Below are positions 25,953 through 34,701 of a stretch of 64,000 nt of DNA, in pieces (position 1 is the first letter of the stretch; each line of letters opens with the position of its first letter). This DNA is from AP-15 sp035503615 (GTDB taxonomy: Bacteria; Pseudomonadota; Alphaproteobacteria; ATCC43930; CGMCC-115725): positions 17,689-81,688 of the forward strand of contig DATJTI010000088.1 in the NCBI GenBank assembly GCA_035503615.1, in the 5' to 3' direction. Both the position numbers and the translations under genes were made by a program. Below the pieces are notes generated by a model, which ran no database searches, was not told the DNA's origin, and saw only the letters and a list, made by a program, of their open reading frames with translations.

Positions 25953-26304
25953 GCATGTTCGCAGCAGCCTTGCGGAAAGCCGGGTTCGGCGTGCCGACCG
26001 GCATCGCCCGATCGCCTTGTCTCGGAGTAGGCTGGTGCGTCCGATTGATCGGCGATAGCGGTCGGGGATTGCCGCCGGCCGAGCCGATGAACGGCGCCGG
26101 CTTCACAAAATGGCCATCCGCCGCCCGGCATAATCAGGCAACCGGCGTAGCAAGAGTGAGGGGCGCGTTGTTGTTGCCGACCCAGCAATCTGAGCAACGC
26201 CATCGTGCCCGGTGGCGGACCCGGGCCGGACTGGCGACGCGAGCGGTTGCCGGGAGGGTCGCGGGGCGCGCGGGCCACGCACGAACAGCGGCGGGTGCCC
26301 GCTG
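25953..26304. other. 352-base gap without a recognised gene
   Basis: Between the glycosyltransferase and the first asparagine-synthase-like gene. Chance frames occur but none looks like protein; I saw no repeat or hairpin worth listing. Confidence 0.45.
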
Positions 26305-28077
26305 ATGGGCGGTTTCTTTCTCGTCTACATCGGACCCGATCAGGACCGCTCGACCGAGATCTTGAAGTTGCGCGCAGCGTTTACCGAACTCGGCTTTGCT
26401 GCTCCCGAAATCGTCGAGGGCGGCAACTACATTTTCGCTGCCTATCCGAGCGTCGAAATCCGATCGATCGTCGCCCAGCGTTATCCGAACGGCGATTTCG
26501 TCTTCGTCTGCGGGACTTGCGTGAGCGAGCGCGGGGTCGGGGCCGCCGCGGCGGCGCTGCTCTACGAGCAGGCGACGATTGCTTCGCCCACCAGCGATGC
26601 ACTGATTTCGCCCGCCTGCGATGCATTGATGGGGCATTATGCGGCAATTCTCAGGACCGGCGATACGATACGGGTGACGCTCGACAGATTCGGCGGCTAT
26701 CAGGTCTTCTACAATCTGGCCGCGGGGATCGTCTGCTCGTCGTTCTACGCGCTGTGCTCCGCGCTCGACCTGTTAACCCTGTCGCGCCAGAGCGCCTACG
26801 AATATGTGTTCAACGGCGTCGTGTCGGGCAACGAGACGCTGTTCGGCGAGGTGGCGATGGCCCCGATCGGGGCCACGATCTCGATCGCGGCAGGCGGGTT
26901 GAAGGTCGCCCGGCCGCGCCTGCCGGTCACCCGCGTGTTCAGCTCGCAAAGCCGCGAAGCCTCGCTCGAACAGAGCATCACCCTGCTCGACCGCTATTTC
27001 AGCGCAGTCACCAAGAGCTTTGGCGACCGGGTCCGCTGCGCCCTCTCGGGCGGCTATGATTCGCGGCTGATCCTCGCCTGCCTGCGCCGCCACGGGACGC
27101 GCCCGCGCGTTTATGTCTACGGCAGCGCCCCCGAGAAGGATGTGCGCCTGGCGGTCGAGATCGCCGCGCGCGAGGATTTTTCGCTCGATGTGATCGACAA
27201 GAGCGATCGCCCGATCATTGCGCCCTACGAATTCGCCGAGCGTGCCTATCGCAACTTTCTCGCCGCCGATGGCTATGAATATGGCGGCATCTTCCAGAAT
27301 GGGGCTGAAACCGCCGAGCAGGCGCGCCGGGTCAGCGGCAATGCGATCGCGGTCAACGGCGGCGGTGGCGAGATCTTCCGCAATTTCTTCTACCTGCTCG
27401 ATCGCAATTACACGATTCGTGAACTGTTGTGGAGCTTTTATAGCCAGTTCGATCCGGCCATTTGCACGGCCGCCTTTGACAGCGCAAGCTATTATGCCGG
27501 GCTCGAGAGAAAGGTGATGGACGTGCTGGGGAGCGACGAGCACACGCTGCCGAGACCGACCGTCGAGTGGCTCTATCACAGCTTTCGCTGCCGCGCCTGG
27601 GACGGCAAATCGGACAGCATTGCGGCGCGCTACGGTGCGACCGCGATGCCCTATCTCGAACGGGCGATCACCGAACATGCCAGCGCGCTGCCGCTTGCAT
27701 GGAAGAACCACGGTGCCTACGAAGCCGAACTGATCCGTCGCATCGACCGCCGGCTGGCCGGCTATCGCTCGGTCTACGGTCATGATTTCGGCCGCGCGCC
27801 GCCCTTGTCGCGGCGGGTTGCCGATTACACGACCTATCTGCGCCCGCCCTGGCTGCGCCGTTACACCTATCGGCTCAAATATGTTCGGCGGCCGGGCCGC
27901 GACTGGCCGGGCTATCTGGCACGGGCCTATCGGGAGGCGGTACTGCCGGGCGGAACCACGATGCTCGACCGGCTGTTCCGGCTCGACCGGGTGGGCGATG
28001 CGGCGCAATACGCCCGCATCTTGTCACTGGAATACGCGCTGCGCCGGTTCGGCTCGCGTGTTAGAGTTGATTTCTGA
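26305..28077 (+). CDS. asparagine synthase-like protein lacking the glutaminase Cys
   Basis: 590 residues. The C-terminal half has the asparagine-synthase PP-loop (ALSGGYDSRL, near residue 247), which activates a carboxylate with ATP. The N-terminus begins MGGFFLV where glutamine-hydrolysing members begin MCG, so the nucleophilic Cys2 is absent and the Ntn-type domain cannot use glutamine. It may use ammonia or another amine, or share ammonia with the next gene. The LDRFGGYQVFYN motif matches the glutaminase-domain DRFG-x-x-x-LYY signature in modified form. ATG 26305 is the only start that fits. Placed 18 bases before the active amidotransferase, so the two may act together on the polysaccharide. 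Confidence 0.82.
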   Translation: MGGFFLVYIGPDQDRSTEILKLRAAFTELGFAAPEIVEGGNYIFAAYPSVEIRSIVAQRYPNGDFVFVCGTCVSERGVGAAAAALLYEQATIASPTSDALISPACDALMGHYAAILRTGDTIRVTLDRFGGYQVFYNLAAGIVCSSFYALCSALDLLTLSRQSAYEYVFNGVVSGNETLFGEVAMAPIGATISIAAGGLKVARPRLPVTRVFSSQSREASLEQSITLLDRYFSAVTKSFGDRVRCALSGGYDSRLILACLRRHGTRPRVYVYGSAPEKDVRLAVEIAAREDFSLDVIDKSDRPIIAPYEFAERAYRNFLAADGYEYGGIFQNGAETAEQARRVSGNAIAVNGGGGEIFRNFFYLLDRNYTIRELLWSFYSQFDPAICTAAFDSASYYAGLERKVMDVLGSDEHTLPRPTVEWLYHSFRCRAWDGKSDSIAARYGATAMPYLERAITEHASALPLAWKNHGAYEAELIRRIDRRLAGYRSVYGHDFGRAPPLSRRVADYTTYLRPPWLRRYTYRLKYVRRPGRDWPGYLARAYREAVLPGGTTMLDRLFRLDRVGDAAQYARILSLEYALRRFGSRVRVDF

Positions 28078-28095
28078 ACGCGGCGGCGGGAAGCG

Positions 28096-30036
28096 ATGTG
28101 CGGAATAGCCGGCATTTTCGACTGCCGCGGACGGGGCGAGACCGACCGGCGGCTGTTGCGCCGCATGACCGATGTTCTCGGCCATCGCGGGCCGGACGGT
28201 GACGGTTTCTATTACGCTCCCGGGGTCGGGCTCGGGCACCGCCGCCTCGCCATCATCGATCTTGCCGGCGGCGACCAGCCGCTGTTCAACGAAGACCGCA
28301 GCGTCAGCGTCGTCTTCAACGGCGAAATCTACAATTTCCAGGAGCTGATGACCGAGCTCGTTGCCCTCGGCCATGTCTTCCGCACCCGCTGCGATACCGA
28401 GGTGATCGTCCACGCCTGGGAGGAATGGGGGGAGCGCTGCCTCGACCGGTTCGACGGGATGTTTGCCTTCGCACTGTGCGACGAGCGGAGCGAGACGTTG
28501 TTCCTGGCGCGCGATCGGTTTGGCGAAAAGCCGCTCTACTATTCCCTGTTGAACGATGGCCGGCTGCTGTTCGGCTCCGAGCTGAAATCGCTGCTGGCGA
28601 GCCCCGAACTCGACCGCCGCCTCGACCCGCAAGCGATCGAAGAGTTCTTCGCCTTCGGCTATATCCCTGATCCGCGCTCGATCTATCAGGGCGTGCGCAA
28701 GCTGCCACCGGCGAATTTTCTCGTTCTGCGGCGTGGCGAGGCGATCGGCGAGCCGCGCCCCTATTGGGATCTGCGGTTCATCGACGGGGTCGGCATCGGC
28801 CAGCGGGAAGCCGAGGAGGAGTTGATCGGGCGGCTGCGGGAATCGGTGCGCCTGCGCATGATCGCCGATGTGCCGCTCGGTGCCTTTCTCTCCGGCGGGG
28901 TCGATTCGAGCGCCGTCGTGGCGATGATGGCCGGGCTGCGCCGGGAGCCGGTCAGCACTTTCTCGATCGCGTTCGGGACCAGCGGTTTCGACGAATCCGC
29001 CTATGCCGCCGCGGTCGCCCGGCGCTATCGCACCGATCATCATGTCCGGCATGTCGATCCCAACGCGTTCGACCTGCTCGACCGCCTGGCGACGATCTAC
29101 GACGAACCGTTTGGCGACAGCTCGGCGCTACCCACCTTGCGGGTCTGCGCGATGGCGCGCGAGAATGTGACCGTCGCGCTGTCGGGGGATGGCGGTGACG
29201 AGGTGTTTGCCGGCTATCGGCGCTATCGCTGGCATGTGAGCGAGGAGCGGGTACGCCGGGTGCTGCCGCGGGCGCTGCGCGGGCCGCTGTTCGGCCTGCT
29301 CGGCGCGATCTACCCGAAACTCGATTGGGCACCGCGCCCGTTGCGGGCCAAGGCCACCCTAATCGAGCTCGCGCGCGACCCGGCGGACGCTTATGTCGCT
29401 TCCGTCTCGGTCTGTACCGAGCCGCTGCGGCGACGGCTGTTCAGCCCGGCATTGGCGCGGGATCTCCAGGGCTACGACGCCGGGGAAGTGGTGCGCGGCC
29501 ACATCGCCCGCAGCGGCAGCGAAGACCCGCTGTCGCAAGTGCAATATGCCGATTTCAAGACCTACCTGCCTGGCGACATCCTGACCAAGGTCGATCGCGC
29601 GAGCATGGCGCGCTCGCTCGAAGTGCGCGTCCCGCTGCTCTCTCATCCATTCGTCGAATGGGCGGCGAGGCTGCCGTCGCACTGCCGGCTGGTGCGCGGC
29701 GAAGGCAAGGCGATCTTCAAATCGGCGCTCGCCGCGCATCTCCCCGATGACATCCTCTACCGGCCGAAACAGGGGTTCGCGGTGCCGCTCGCCGCCTGGT
29801 TTCGCGGACCGCTGCGCGAACCCATGCGCCGGCGGCTCGACGGGCCGGCATTGCGGCAGTCGGGGCTGTTCGACATGGCGACAATCGGTCGGCTGCTCGA
29901 CCAGCATCAGGCGGGAGTGCGCGATCACAGCGCGACACTGTGGACGCTGTCGATGTTCGAATCGTTCCTGCGTCAGGTCCATGGCGGCGACATTCGCCAT
30001 GAAGCGCAGGACGAGCGCGTCGGCGCCGTCTCCTGA
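28096..30036 (+). CDS. glutamine-hydrolysing asparagine synthase-type amidotransferase (XrtA system)
   Basis: 646 residues. Class II glutaminase domain with the nucleophile at Cys2 (MCGIAGIFD), RRLAIIDL, FNGEIYN and DRFGEKPLYY; a synthetase domain with FLSGGVDSSA (PP-loop, about residue 265) and LSGDGGDEVFAGYRRY. Length and sequence fit the XrtA/PEP-CTERM-associated amidotransferase 1 group, larger than housekeeping AsnB. Likely amidates a sugar acid or similar group of the exopolysaccharide, though this is inferred from location. ATG 28096 has GGCGGGAAG upstream. The preceding asparagine-synthase-like gene is on the same strand. Confidence 0.92.
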   Translation: MCGIAGIFDCRGRGETDRRLLRRMTDVLGHRGPDGDGFYYAPGVGLGHRRLAIIDLAGGDQPLFNEDRSVSVVFNGEIYNFQELMTELVALGHVFRTRCDTEVIVHAWEEWGERCLDRFDGMFAFALCDERSETLFLARDRFGEKPLYYSLLNDGRLLFGSELKSLLASPELDRRLDPQAIEEFFAFGYIPDPRSIYQGVRKLPPANFLVLRRGEAIGEPRPYWDLRFIDGVGIGQREAEEELIGRLRESVRLRMIADVPLGAFLSGGVDSSAVVAMMAGLRREPVSTFSIAFGTSGFDESAYAAAVARRYRTDHHVRHVDPNAFDLLDRLATIYDEPFGDSSALPTLRVCAMARENVTVALSGDGGDEVFAGYRRYRWHVSEERVRRVLPRALRGPLFGLLGAIYPKLDWAPRPLRAKATLIELARDPADAYVASVSVCTEPLRRRLFSPALARDLQGYDAGEVVRGHIARSGSEDPLSQVQYADFKTYLPGDILTKVDRASMARSLEVRVPLLSHPFVEWAARLPSHCRLVRGEGKAIFKSALAAHLPDDILYRPKQGFAVPLAAWFRGPLREPMRRRLDGPALRQSGLFDMATIGRLLDQHQAGVRDHSATLWTLSMFESFLRQVHGGDIRHEAQDERVGAVS

Positions 30037-30245
30037 CACCGGATGCCGCATTGGCGAGGCGGTGCACGGCATCACCTTGCGGCGAAACCCGGAACCGGCG
30101 CCACCGCATCCGCCGCTGCGGGTCCGCGGGTGATGACGGCACCGCCCGGCTGTGGTGAGTGATGGTTGAGCCTGCGGCTTGGGCGGACAGCCCGGCGGCC
30201 CGGCGCGCGGGCAGGTGAAGTTACCGTCGCCGGGAACGGCACCCG

Positions 30246-31775
30246 ATGACCGCATCCGAGGAGGCGAAGCCGCGGACCGCAGGCGAGGCGGATGCGCCGG
30301 GCGACGACATCCGCGCTCAGGCCATCCGCGGTGCGGCCTGGATGATGGGCCTGCAATGGGCGGTCCGCGGGCTCGGCATCGCCAGCACCGCGATCCTGGC
30401 CCGGCTGCTGACGCCCTCCGATTTCGGCCTGATGGCGATGGCCACGCTGACCCTGGCGGTCATCGCCATGTTCGGCGTCACCGGTCAGGATCTGGCGCTG
30501 ATCCGGCTCGGTCGGCCGAGCCGCGACTATTTCGATTCTGCCTGGACCATCGAGGTGATCGCCGGGGTCGTGCTGTTTAGCGCGGCGCTCGCGGTGTCGC
30601 CGCTCGCCCGCATCTATTTTCATTCGGCCGAGGTCGGGCCGATTGTTTGCGTGCTCGCACTTCGCCTGCTGCTCGAAGGGTTTACCAATATCGGCATCGT
30701 CTATTTTCGGATCGACTTCGATTTTTCTCGAGAGTTTAAATATTACACCTGCCGCAAGCTGTGCGCGGTCGTGCTCGGCGTGGCCTGCGTCCTGATCTGG
30801 CGCAATGTCTGGGGCCTGGTTATTGCCGGAGTGCTCGCAAAAGCCGTCGATGTGATCCTGAGCTATGCGATGCACCGGTTCCGGCCGCGGTTCGGGTTGA
30901 AGCGGGCGCGCGAGATCTGGTCGTACTCGTCATGGATGCTGGTCGTCGCGCATGGCCGTCATCTGGCCGCGCGGACCGATGAATATATCGTGGGCGCGCT
31001 CGGCAATGCCGCGGCGATGGGGGCCTACAATGTCGGCGCCGATATTTCGGTGACCCCGACCGTCGATCTGGTCCAGCCGGTCATGCGGGCGATGTTTCCG
31101 GTGTATTCGCGGCTGCTCGGCGATCCCGAGCGGCTGCGGACCGCGGCATTGCGGGTCATCGCCGCGACCGCCACGGTCTGTCTGGCGACCGGTCCCGGAG
31201 TGGCCGGAATCGCCCGCGAGCTGACCTTGCTGCTGCTCGGTTCGCAATGGTCGCAGGCGAGTTCCCTGGTGTTCTGGTTCGGGATCGGCGCGATCCCGTT
31301 TGGCATCAGGTTCGCGATCTATGCGATCCTCGGCGTCACCGACAATCTGCGCCTGACCGCGGCCGCGGTCTGGATCCGGGTTGCGCTGCTGATCCCGGTG
31401 CTGGTCGTTGCCGGGCGCTGGGGTGGTGTCGCCGCGATCGCCGAAGCGCAGGCGCTGCTCGGCCTCTTGACCCTCTGCGCCGACATCGCGGTGTTGCGGC
31501 TCGCGGTCAAAGTCGGCTTCGCCGATTTCGCCCGCTGCGTTATGCGCCCGCTTGCCGCCGCCGTGACAATGACGATCGTCCTCGCGATCTGCGAGCGGAG
31601 CGTTCACCTGCCGCTGGCGATGAGCCTCGTCGTCAAGATCGCAGCGGGTGCGGTAGCCTATCTCGGTTCGTTGACGGTCTTGTGGCTGCTCGCGCGCCGA
31701 CCCGATGGCATCGAGCGGGTGGCCGTCGCGGTTATGGCGAACGCCATTGCCAGATACGTGCGGCGGCGGCGCTAG
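30246..31775 (+). CDS. oligosaccharide flippase / polysaccharide biosynthesis membrane protein
   Basis: 509 residues with about 12-14 predicted hydrophobic helices and a MOP-superfamily N-terminus (IRGAAWMMGLQWAVRGLGIASTAILARLLTPSDFGLMAM split over two helices), typical of Wzx/lipopolysaccharide exporter family members. It would flip the undecaprenyl-linked repeat unit across the inner membrane. A short cytoplasmic N-terminal tail precedes helix 1. It lies 209 bases after the amidotransferase, so it may have its own promoter. It ends the polysaccharide gene block and is convergent with the MOSC gene, 22 bases away. Confidence 0.88.
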   Translation: MTASEEAKPRTAGEADAPGDDIRAQAIRGAAWMMGLQWAVRGLGIASTAILARLLTPSDFGLMAMATLTLAVIAMFGVTGQDLALIRLGRPSRDYFDSAWTIEVIAGVVLFSAALAVSPLARIYFHSAEVGPIVCVLALRLLLEGFTNIGIVYFRIDFDFSREFKYYTCRKLCAVVLGVACVLIWRNVWGLVIAGVLAKAVDVILSYAMHRFRPRFGLKRAREIWSYSSWMLVVAHGRHLAARTDEYIVGALGNAAAMGAYNVGADISVTPTVDLVQPVMRAMFPVYSRLLGDPERLRTAALRVIAATATVCLATGPGVAGIARELTLLLLGSQWSQASSLVFWFGIGAIPFGIRFAIYAILGVTDNLRLTAAAVWIRVALLIPVLVVAGRWGGVAAIAEAQALLGLLTLCADIAVLRLAVKVGFADFARCVMRPLAAAVTMTIVLAICERSVHLPLAMSLVVKIAAGAVAYLGSLTVLWLLARRPDGIERVAVAVMANAIARYVRRRR

Positions 31776-31797
31776 GCAGCGGCGATGCGACGCCCGA

Positions 31798-32586
31798 TCA
31801 ACCCCGATCCGGCTCGACCAGCCGGTCACCGATGGCGATTTCGCCGCCGGTCAGGACCTCGGCATAGATCCCCATATTGATGTGGCCGAACCTGCGCCCG
31901 AGCGCCCCGACGATGTCGAGGTCGCGCTCGGCAGTGAGCGGATTGACCTCGGTTGCAGCGCAGCGGGTGATCGGCGACACCACCCGCAGCCGCGCGGGAC
32001 CGAGCGACAACTCGGCCCCGATCCAGTCCTGCTCGCACCAGGCGGCTGCGCCATCAAAGTAGATATTGGCGCGAAACCGGATCGGATCGACGGTTGCCGC
32101 CATGCTCGCTGCGAGGGCGGCGACGCTGGCCCGGTTGATCAGCGAGACGTATTTTCCGGTCGTCGCATTCGGTCTTCGCCGGGCATCAGCGAAAGCATGA
32201 CCCGGCGCCGCGACGACGCGCAACGGCCCATCCACCGTGTCGCCGAGGAATTTCGTATAGAATTCGGCGACGAGCCGGCAACCCTCCGGCTCGGTCATCG
32301 CCGCACGCAGCAATTCCTGCCCATCCCGGAAAATCGAGAGCGCGCCGCTTTCCGGATCGAACCGGGTGTGCAGCAGTGCCAGCGTTTGGTCGCGCATCAG
32401 CATGATGAACCGGGTCTTCGCCAGCCATTGCGGGTGCGCGGGATCGAAGACCGTGGAGCCGAGCGCGATCGCAAAGCGCCGATCGTGCGGCAGGCATTCG
32501 CCGCGCGCCAGCACCACACGATCCAGAGTATCGGCGCTCAAGCCTTTGACCGGATAGCGGTAGATGGCACCGATCGTGGTAACCAT
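31798..32586 (-). CDS. MOSC domain-containing protein
   Basis: 262 residues. An N-terminal MOSC_N beta-barrel segment begins IYRYPVKGLSADTLDRVVLARGECLPHDRRFAIAL (pieces at residues 8-42), and the MOSC domain follows with the conserved Cys in SPITRCAATEVNP. MOSC proteins bind molybdenum cofactor through this Cys, as in mARC/YcbX reductases and MoCo sulfurases. No ferredoxin domain is attached, so an external electron donor would be needed if it is a YcbX-like reductase. Immediately upstream lies a truncated LonB gene, 11 bases away, whose missing part may have been lost by a deletion ending here. Confidence 0.85.
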   Translation of the reverse strand: MVTTIGAIYRYPVKGLSADTLDRVVLARGECLPHDRRFAIALGSTVFDPAHPQWLAKTRFIMLMRDQTLALLHTRFDPESGALSIFRDGQELLRAAMTEPEGCRLVAEFYTKFLGDTVDGPLRVVAAPGHAFADARRRPNATTGKYVSLINRASVAALAASMAATVDPIRFRANIYFDGAAAWCEQDWIGAELSLGPARLRVVSPITRCAATEVNPLTAERDLDIVGALGRRFGHINMGIYAEVLTGGEIAIGDRLVEPDRG

Positions 32587-32597
32587 GACGAGCCTCG

Positions 32598-33074
32598 CTA
32601 TGCCGCAATCTCAACCTTGATCAAGAGGCCCGCGCCATCATGGCGCGGCGGCGCGAAGCTGCCCAGGCGCCCGGCCCCGCGGCCCGCCGACAGCCGCAAT
32701 CGCCGGGGCTGCGACGGGTCGGCGAAGTTGTTGACATAGCACCAATCCGGAGGTGTCGGCTGGCTCTCCGCCTGTTGTCGCAGCAGGTGCTCGACAAGCG
32801 CGTGCCGGCCGGTGCCGCTCGCGCCCAACGCATAGATGTTGTAGCCCTTGCGGCGCATCCGCAGGGCCAGGCCGATCGCCTCGATGGCGCGCTCCTGGCC
32901 GAGCGGACCCGGCACCTCCGCCAGCTCGCTGCATAGCGTGAACGGCAGCTCGGCCGGGTCGCAGCGACGGTAGAGCAGCGTTGGCGGCAGTTTCTGGCCG
33001 AGCGCGAAGCTGGGCTCGCCGGACGGTGCGGCAACCTCGCCATCGGCTGCCCGAGCCGTGATCCGATCGGTCAT
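32598..33074 (-). pseudogene. truncated LonB-type (AAA) protease gene, N-terminal remnant
   Basis: The 158-codon frame matches only the N-terminus of the large ATP-dependent Lon-like protease family of about 800 residues: LLYRRCDPAELPF, GQERAIEAIGLALRMRRKGYNIYALGASGTGRHALVEHLL with a Walker-A-like GASGTGR, and DWCYVNNFADPSQPRRLRL are recognisable in order. After about residue 140 similarity stops and the frame ends; the Walker B, sensor and Ser-Lys protease domains are absent and not found nearby. A deletion between this point and the MOSC gene is the simplest explanation. The remnant keeps an ATG and open frame, so a short protein could still be made. Confidence 0.75.
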
Positions 33075-33147
33075 CGCGTCGACTCTTTCTGCCGCTACCC
33101 TCTTCTGCCGCTACCCGCAATATTCGCCCGGTGCCGCCCGCCGCCTT

Positions 33148-33209
33148 GGGAAAAAAGATGGGCGGGAAAAAAGATGGGCGGGAAAAAAGATGGGCGGGCA
33201 AAAATGGGC
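33148..33209 (+). repeat. 16-bp tandem repeat, 3 perfect copies plus a partial
   Basis: GGGAAAAAAGATGGGC occurs at 33148-33163, 33164-33179 and 33180-33195, followed by a degenerate fourth unit to 33209. It lies between the end of the NIPSNAP gene (minus, ends 33220) and the start of the LonB remnant. The A6 tracts are a striking break in the GC-rich context. Confidence 0.95.
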
Positions 33210-33219
33210 GGCTGCCGGC

Positions 33220-33843
33220 TCAGCGCAGCGGCGAGAACGACGCCGGGACGACCAGCATGTTCTCCTGCCGGATCATCATGTTCGGCCCACCTCCCGAGGG
33301 CGGCGGCCAGATACCCTTGGCGCGGGCCTCCTCGCGGATGCGGAAGCGCTCGCCGGCATCCTTGTAGGCCCAGATATGGCACCATTTGTTGAGCCCGCCG
33401 ACCTCGCTGTGCCAGGCGCCGACCAGCGGCGAAAGCTCCATGCGGCGGGCGATGTGACCGCTCCAGCGATCGATTACGCCGGCAATTCCGCCGGGCTTGA
33501 AGGTGTAGATGCGAATTTCGTAGAGCCCGCCCAGCTGGCGCGGCTCGAGCGTTGGCGAGAATGGCGCCGGCAGATAGATGTCGCTCTGCTGCTCGACGAC
33601 AAATTCGCGCACATTCGGCGGCCAGCCCGGTGTCTTCGTGGCCTGCTCGCGCAGCCGGGTGCGGGCCGCCATGTCCTCGTAGGGCCACACATGGATGACC
33701 CGGTTCAACGGGCCGACTTCGGTGTGCCAGAACGCGGCGAGCGGGGATACCTTGGCCCGCGCCGGCAGCGCCTGGCCGAAGCGCTCTTCGAAATTGCCAA
33801 CCGTGCCCGGCTGCAAGGTGTAGGTGCGCATCTCGATGATCAT
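33220..33843 (-). CDS. NIPSNAP family protein, two domains
   Basis: 207 residues made of two tandem ferredoxin-like (dimeric alpha/beta barrel) NIPSNAP domains: MIIEMRTYTLQPGTVGNFEERF at the start and LYEIRIYTFKPGGIAGVIDRWSGH at about residue 106. Each carries the family signature (NRVIHVWPYEDMAARTRLRE; NKWCHIWAYKDAGERFRIRE). Function of the family in bacteria is unknown; some members are thought to bind small molecules or act as monooxygenase-like barrels. The start overlaps the stop of the upstream lipoprotein by 4 bases (ATGA-type), so the two are translationally coupled. Confidence 0.88.
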   Translation of the reverse strand: MIIEMRTYTLQPGTVGNFEERFGQALPARAKVSPLAAFWHTEVGPLNRVIHVWPYEDMAARTRLREQATKTPGWPPNVREFVVEQQSDIYLPAPFSPTLEPRQLGGLYEIRIYTFKPGGIAGVIDRWSGHIARRMELSPLVGAWHSEVGGLNKWCHIWAYKDAGERFRIREEARAKGIWPPPSGGGPNMMIRQENMLVVPASFSPLR

Positions 33844-34499
33844 CGGGTCTCCTCCGTTGCCAAGGTCGGCGTGCCGACGCTAGAGGGTGGCGCTGCGCTG
33901 TCAAGCGGGATCGGGCCTGCGGCCGGCGGCCCGATGAGCGGCGGCCCGATGACCGGCGGCCCGATGACCGGTGGCGAGGTCCCCGATCCGGCCGCGCCGC
34001 CCATCAGATATACGAGATAGACGATCGCAGCCTGCTCGCGCCGGAACGGATAGGTCTCGGCGGCGATGCTGTTGGCGACCCGCGAATTGTCGAACTGGTC
34101 GGGATAGGCGATCTTGTGGGCGCATTGCGGGCTCGACTGCCGGCACCACAGGCGCACCTGGTTGACGTAGCTCATGTCATTTTCGAGCGCATCGACGGAG
34201 CCGACGTCGAGCGGGCTCATGCACCAGTAATTGCGCGGGGCGAGTTCCAGTGTGACCCCGGGAATGACCGATCCGAGAAAGCACATTTCGCCAGCGGACG
34301 AAATAAAGAAACCGGTGTCGGCCACGGCGTAGCGCATCCCGTCATCGACATATCGGATGGTCGCGAGGTAGCCCGGCTGTCCCGGTGGCGGCGGGCGCCG
34401 AACGAAAGCGAGCGAATTGATTGGCGGCGATGGCGGGGGCGCACAGGCCGCCAATGCCGCTATCACCGCCAACAGCGCGAAGACCGTTATCCTGTGCAT
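33840..34499 (-). CDS. putative lipoprotein with Pro/Gly repeat tail
   Basis: 219 residues, family not recognised. The N-terminus is a lipoprotein signal (FALLAVIAALAACAPPP, lipobox LAAC, Cys near residue 19). The middle contains several Cys (CFLGS, YWCMSP, LWCRQ, PQCAH) that could form disulfides in the periplasm. The C-terminal tail holds repeated PPVIG/PPLIG pentamers encoded by a 15-bp tandem repeat. ATG 34499 gives the signal peptide. Its stop overlaps the NIPSNAP start. No function can be assigned. Confidence 0.7.
   Translation of the reverse strand: MHRITVFALLAVIAALAACAPPPSPPINSLAFVRRPPPPGQPGYLATIRYVDDGMRYAVADTGFFISSAGEMCFLGSVIPGVTLELAPRNYWCMSPLDVGSVDALENDMSYVNQVRLWCRQSSPQCAHKIAYPDQFDNSRVANSIAAETYPFRREQAAIVYLVYLMGGAAGSGTSPPVIGPPVIGPPLIGPPAAGPIPLDSAAPPSSVGTPTLATEETR
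33925..33969 (-). repeat. 15-bp tandem repeat, 3 copies, in frame
   Basis: GGCGGCCCGATGAGC (33925-33939), then two units ending ACC (33940-33954, 33955-33969). On the minus strand they encode the IGPPV/IGPPL pentamers near the C-terminus of the putative lipoprotein. Confidence 0.9.
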
Positions 34500-34701
34500 G
34501 CAGCCGACCCGAGCGATGATCGCATCACGCGCGCTTCTGTCGGCAAACTAGCTCAGAATACCTGCCCGCCGCCAGCGAAGTTGTGCCCGAAATTGGCCGG
34601 TCTCGCGATGGTGGGCCGCGCCGCGCGATGGTGGAGGGCGTTTACCGCCGGCAGCCGATCGGCGATGATCATCGCAAGCTGAGCCGGACGGGGAGCGAGC
34701 G

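Noticed and set aside
26212..26304. Start of the first asparagine-synthase-like gene at 26212
   Set aside because: The extra 31 residues are Gly/Arg-rich and unlike the family; MGGFFLV at 26305 aligns with the MCG start of relatives.
33148..33209. A-tract tandem repeats as a possible CRISPR array or replication iterons
   Set aside because: Units are contiguous with no spacers and only four copies; no cas or rep gene is near.
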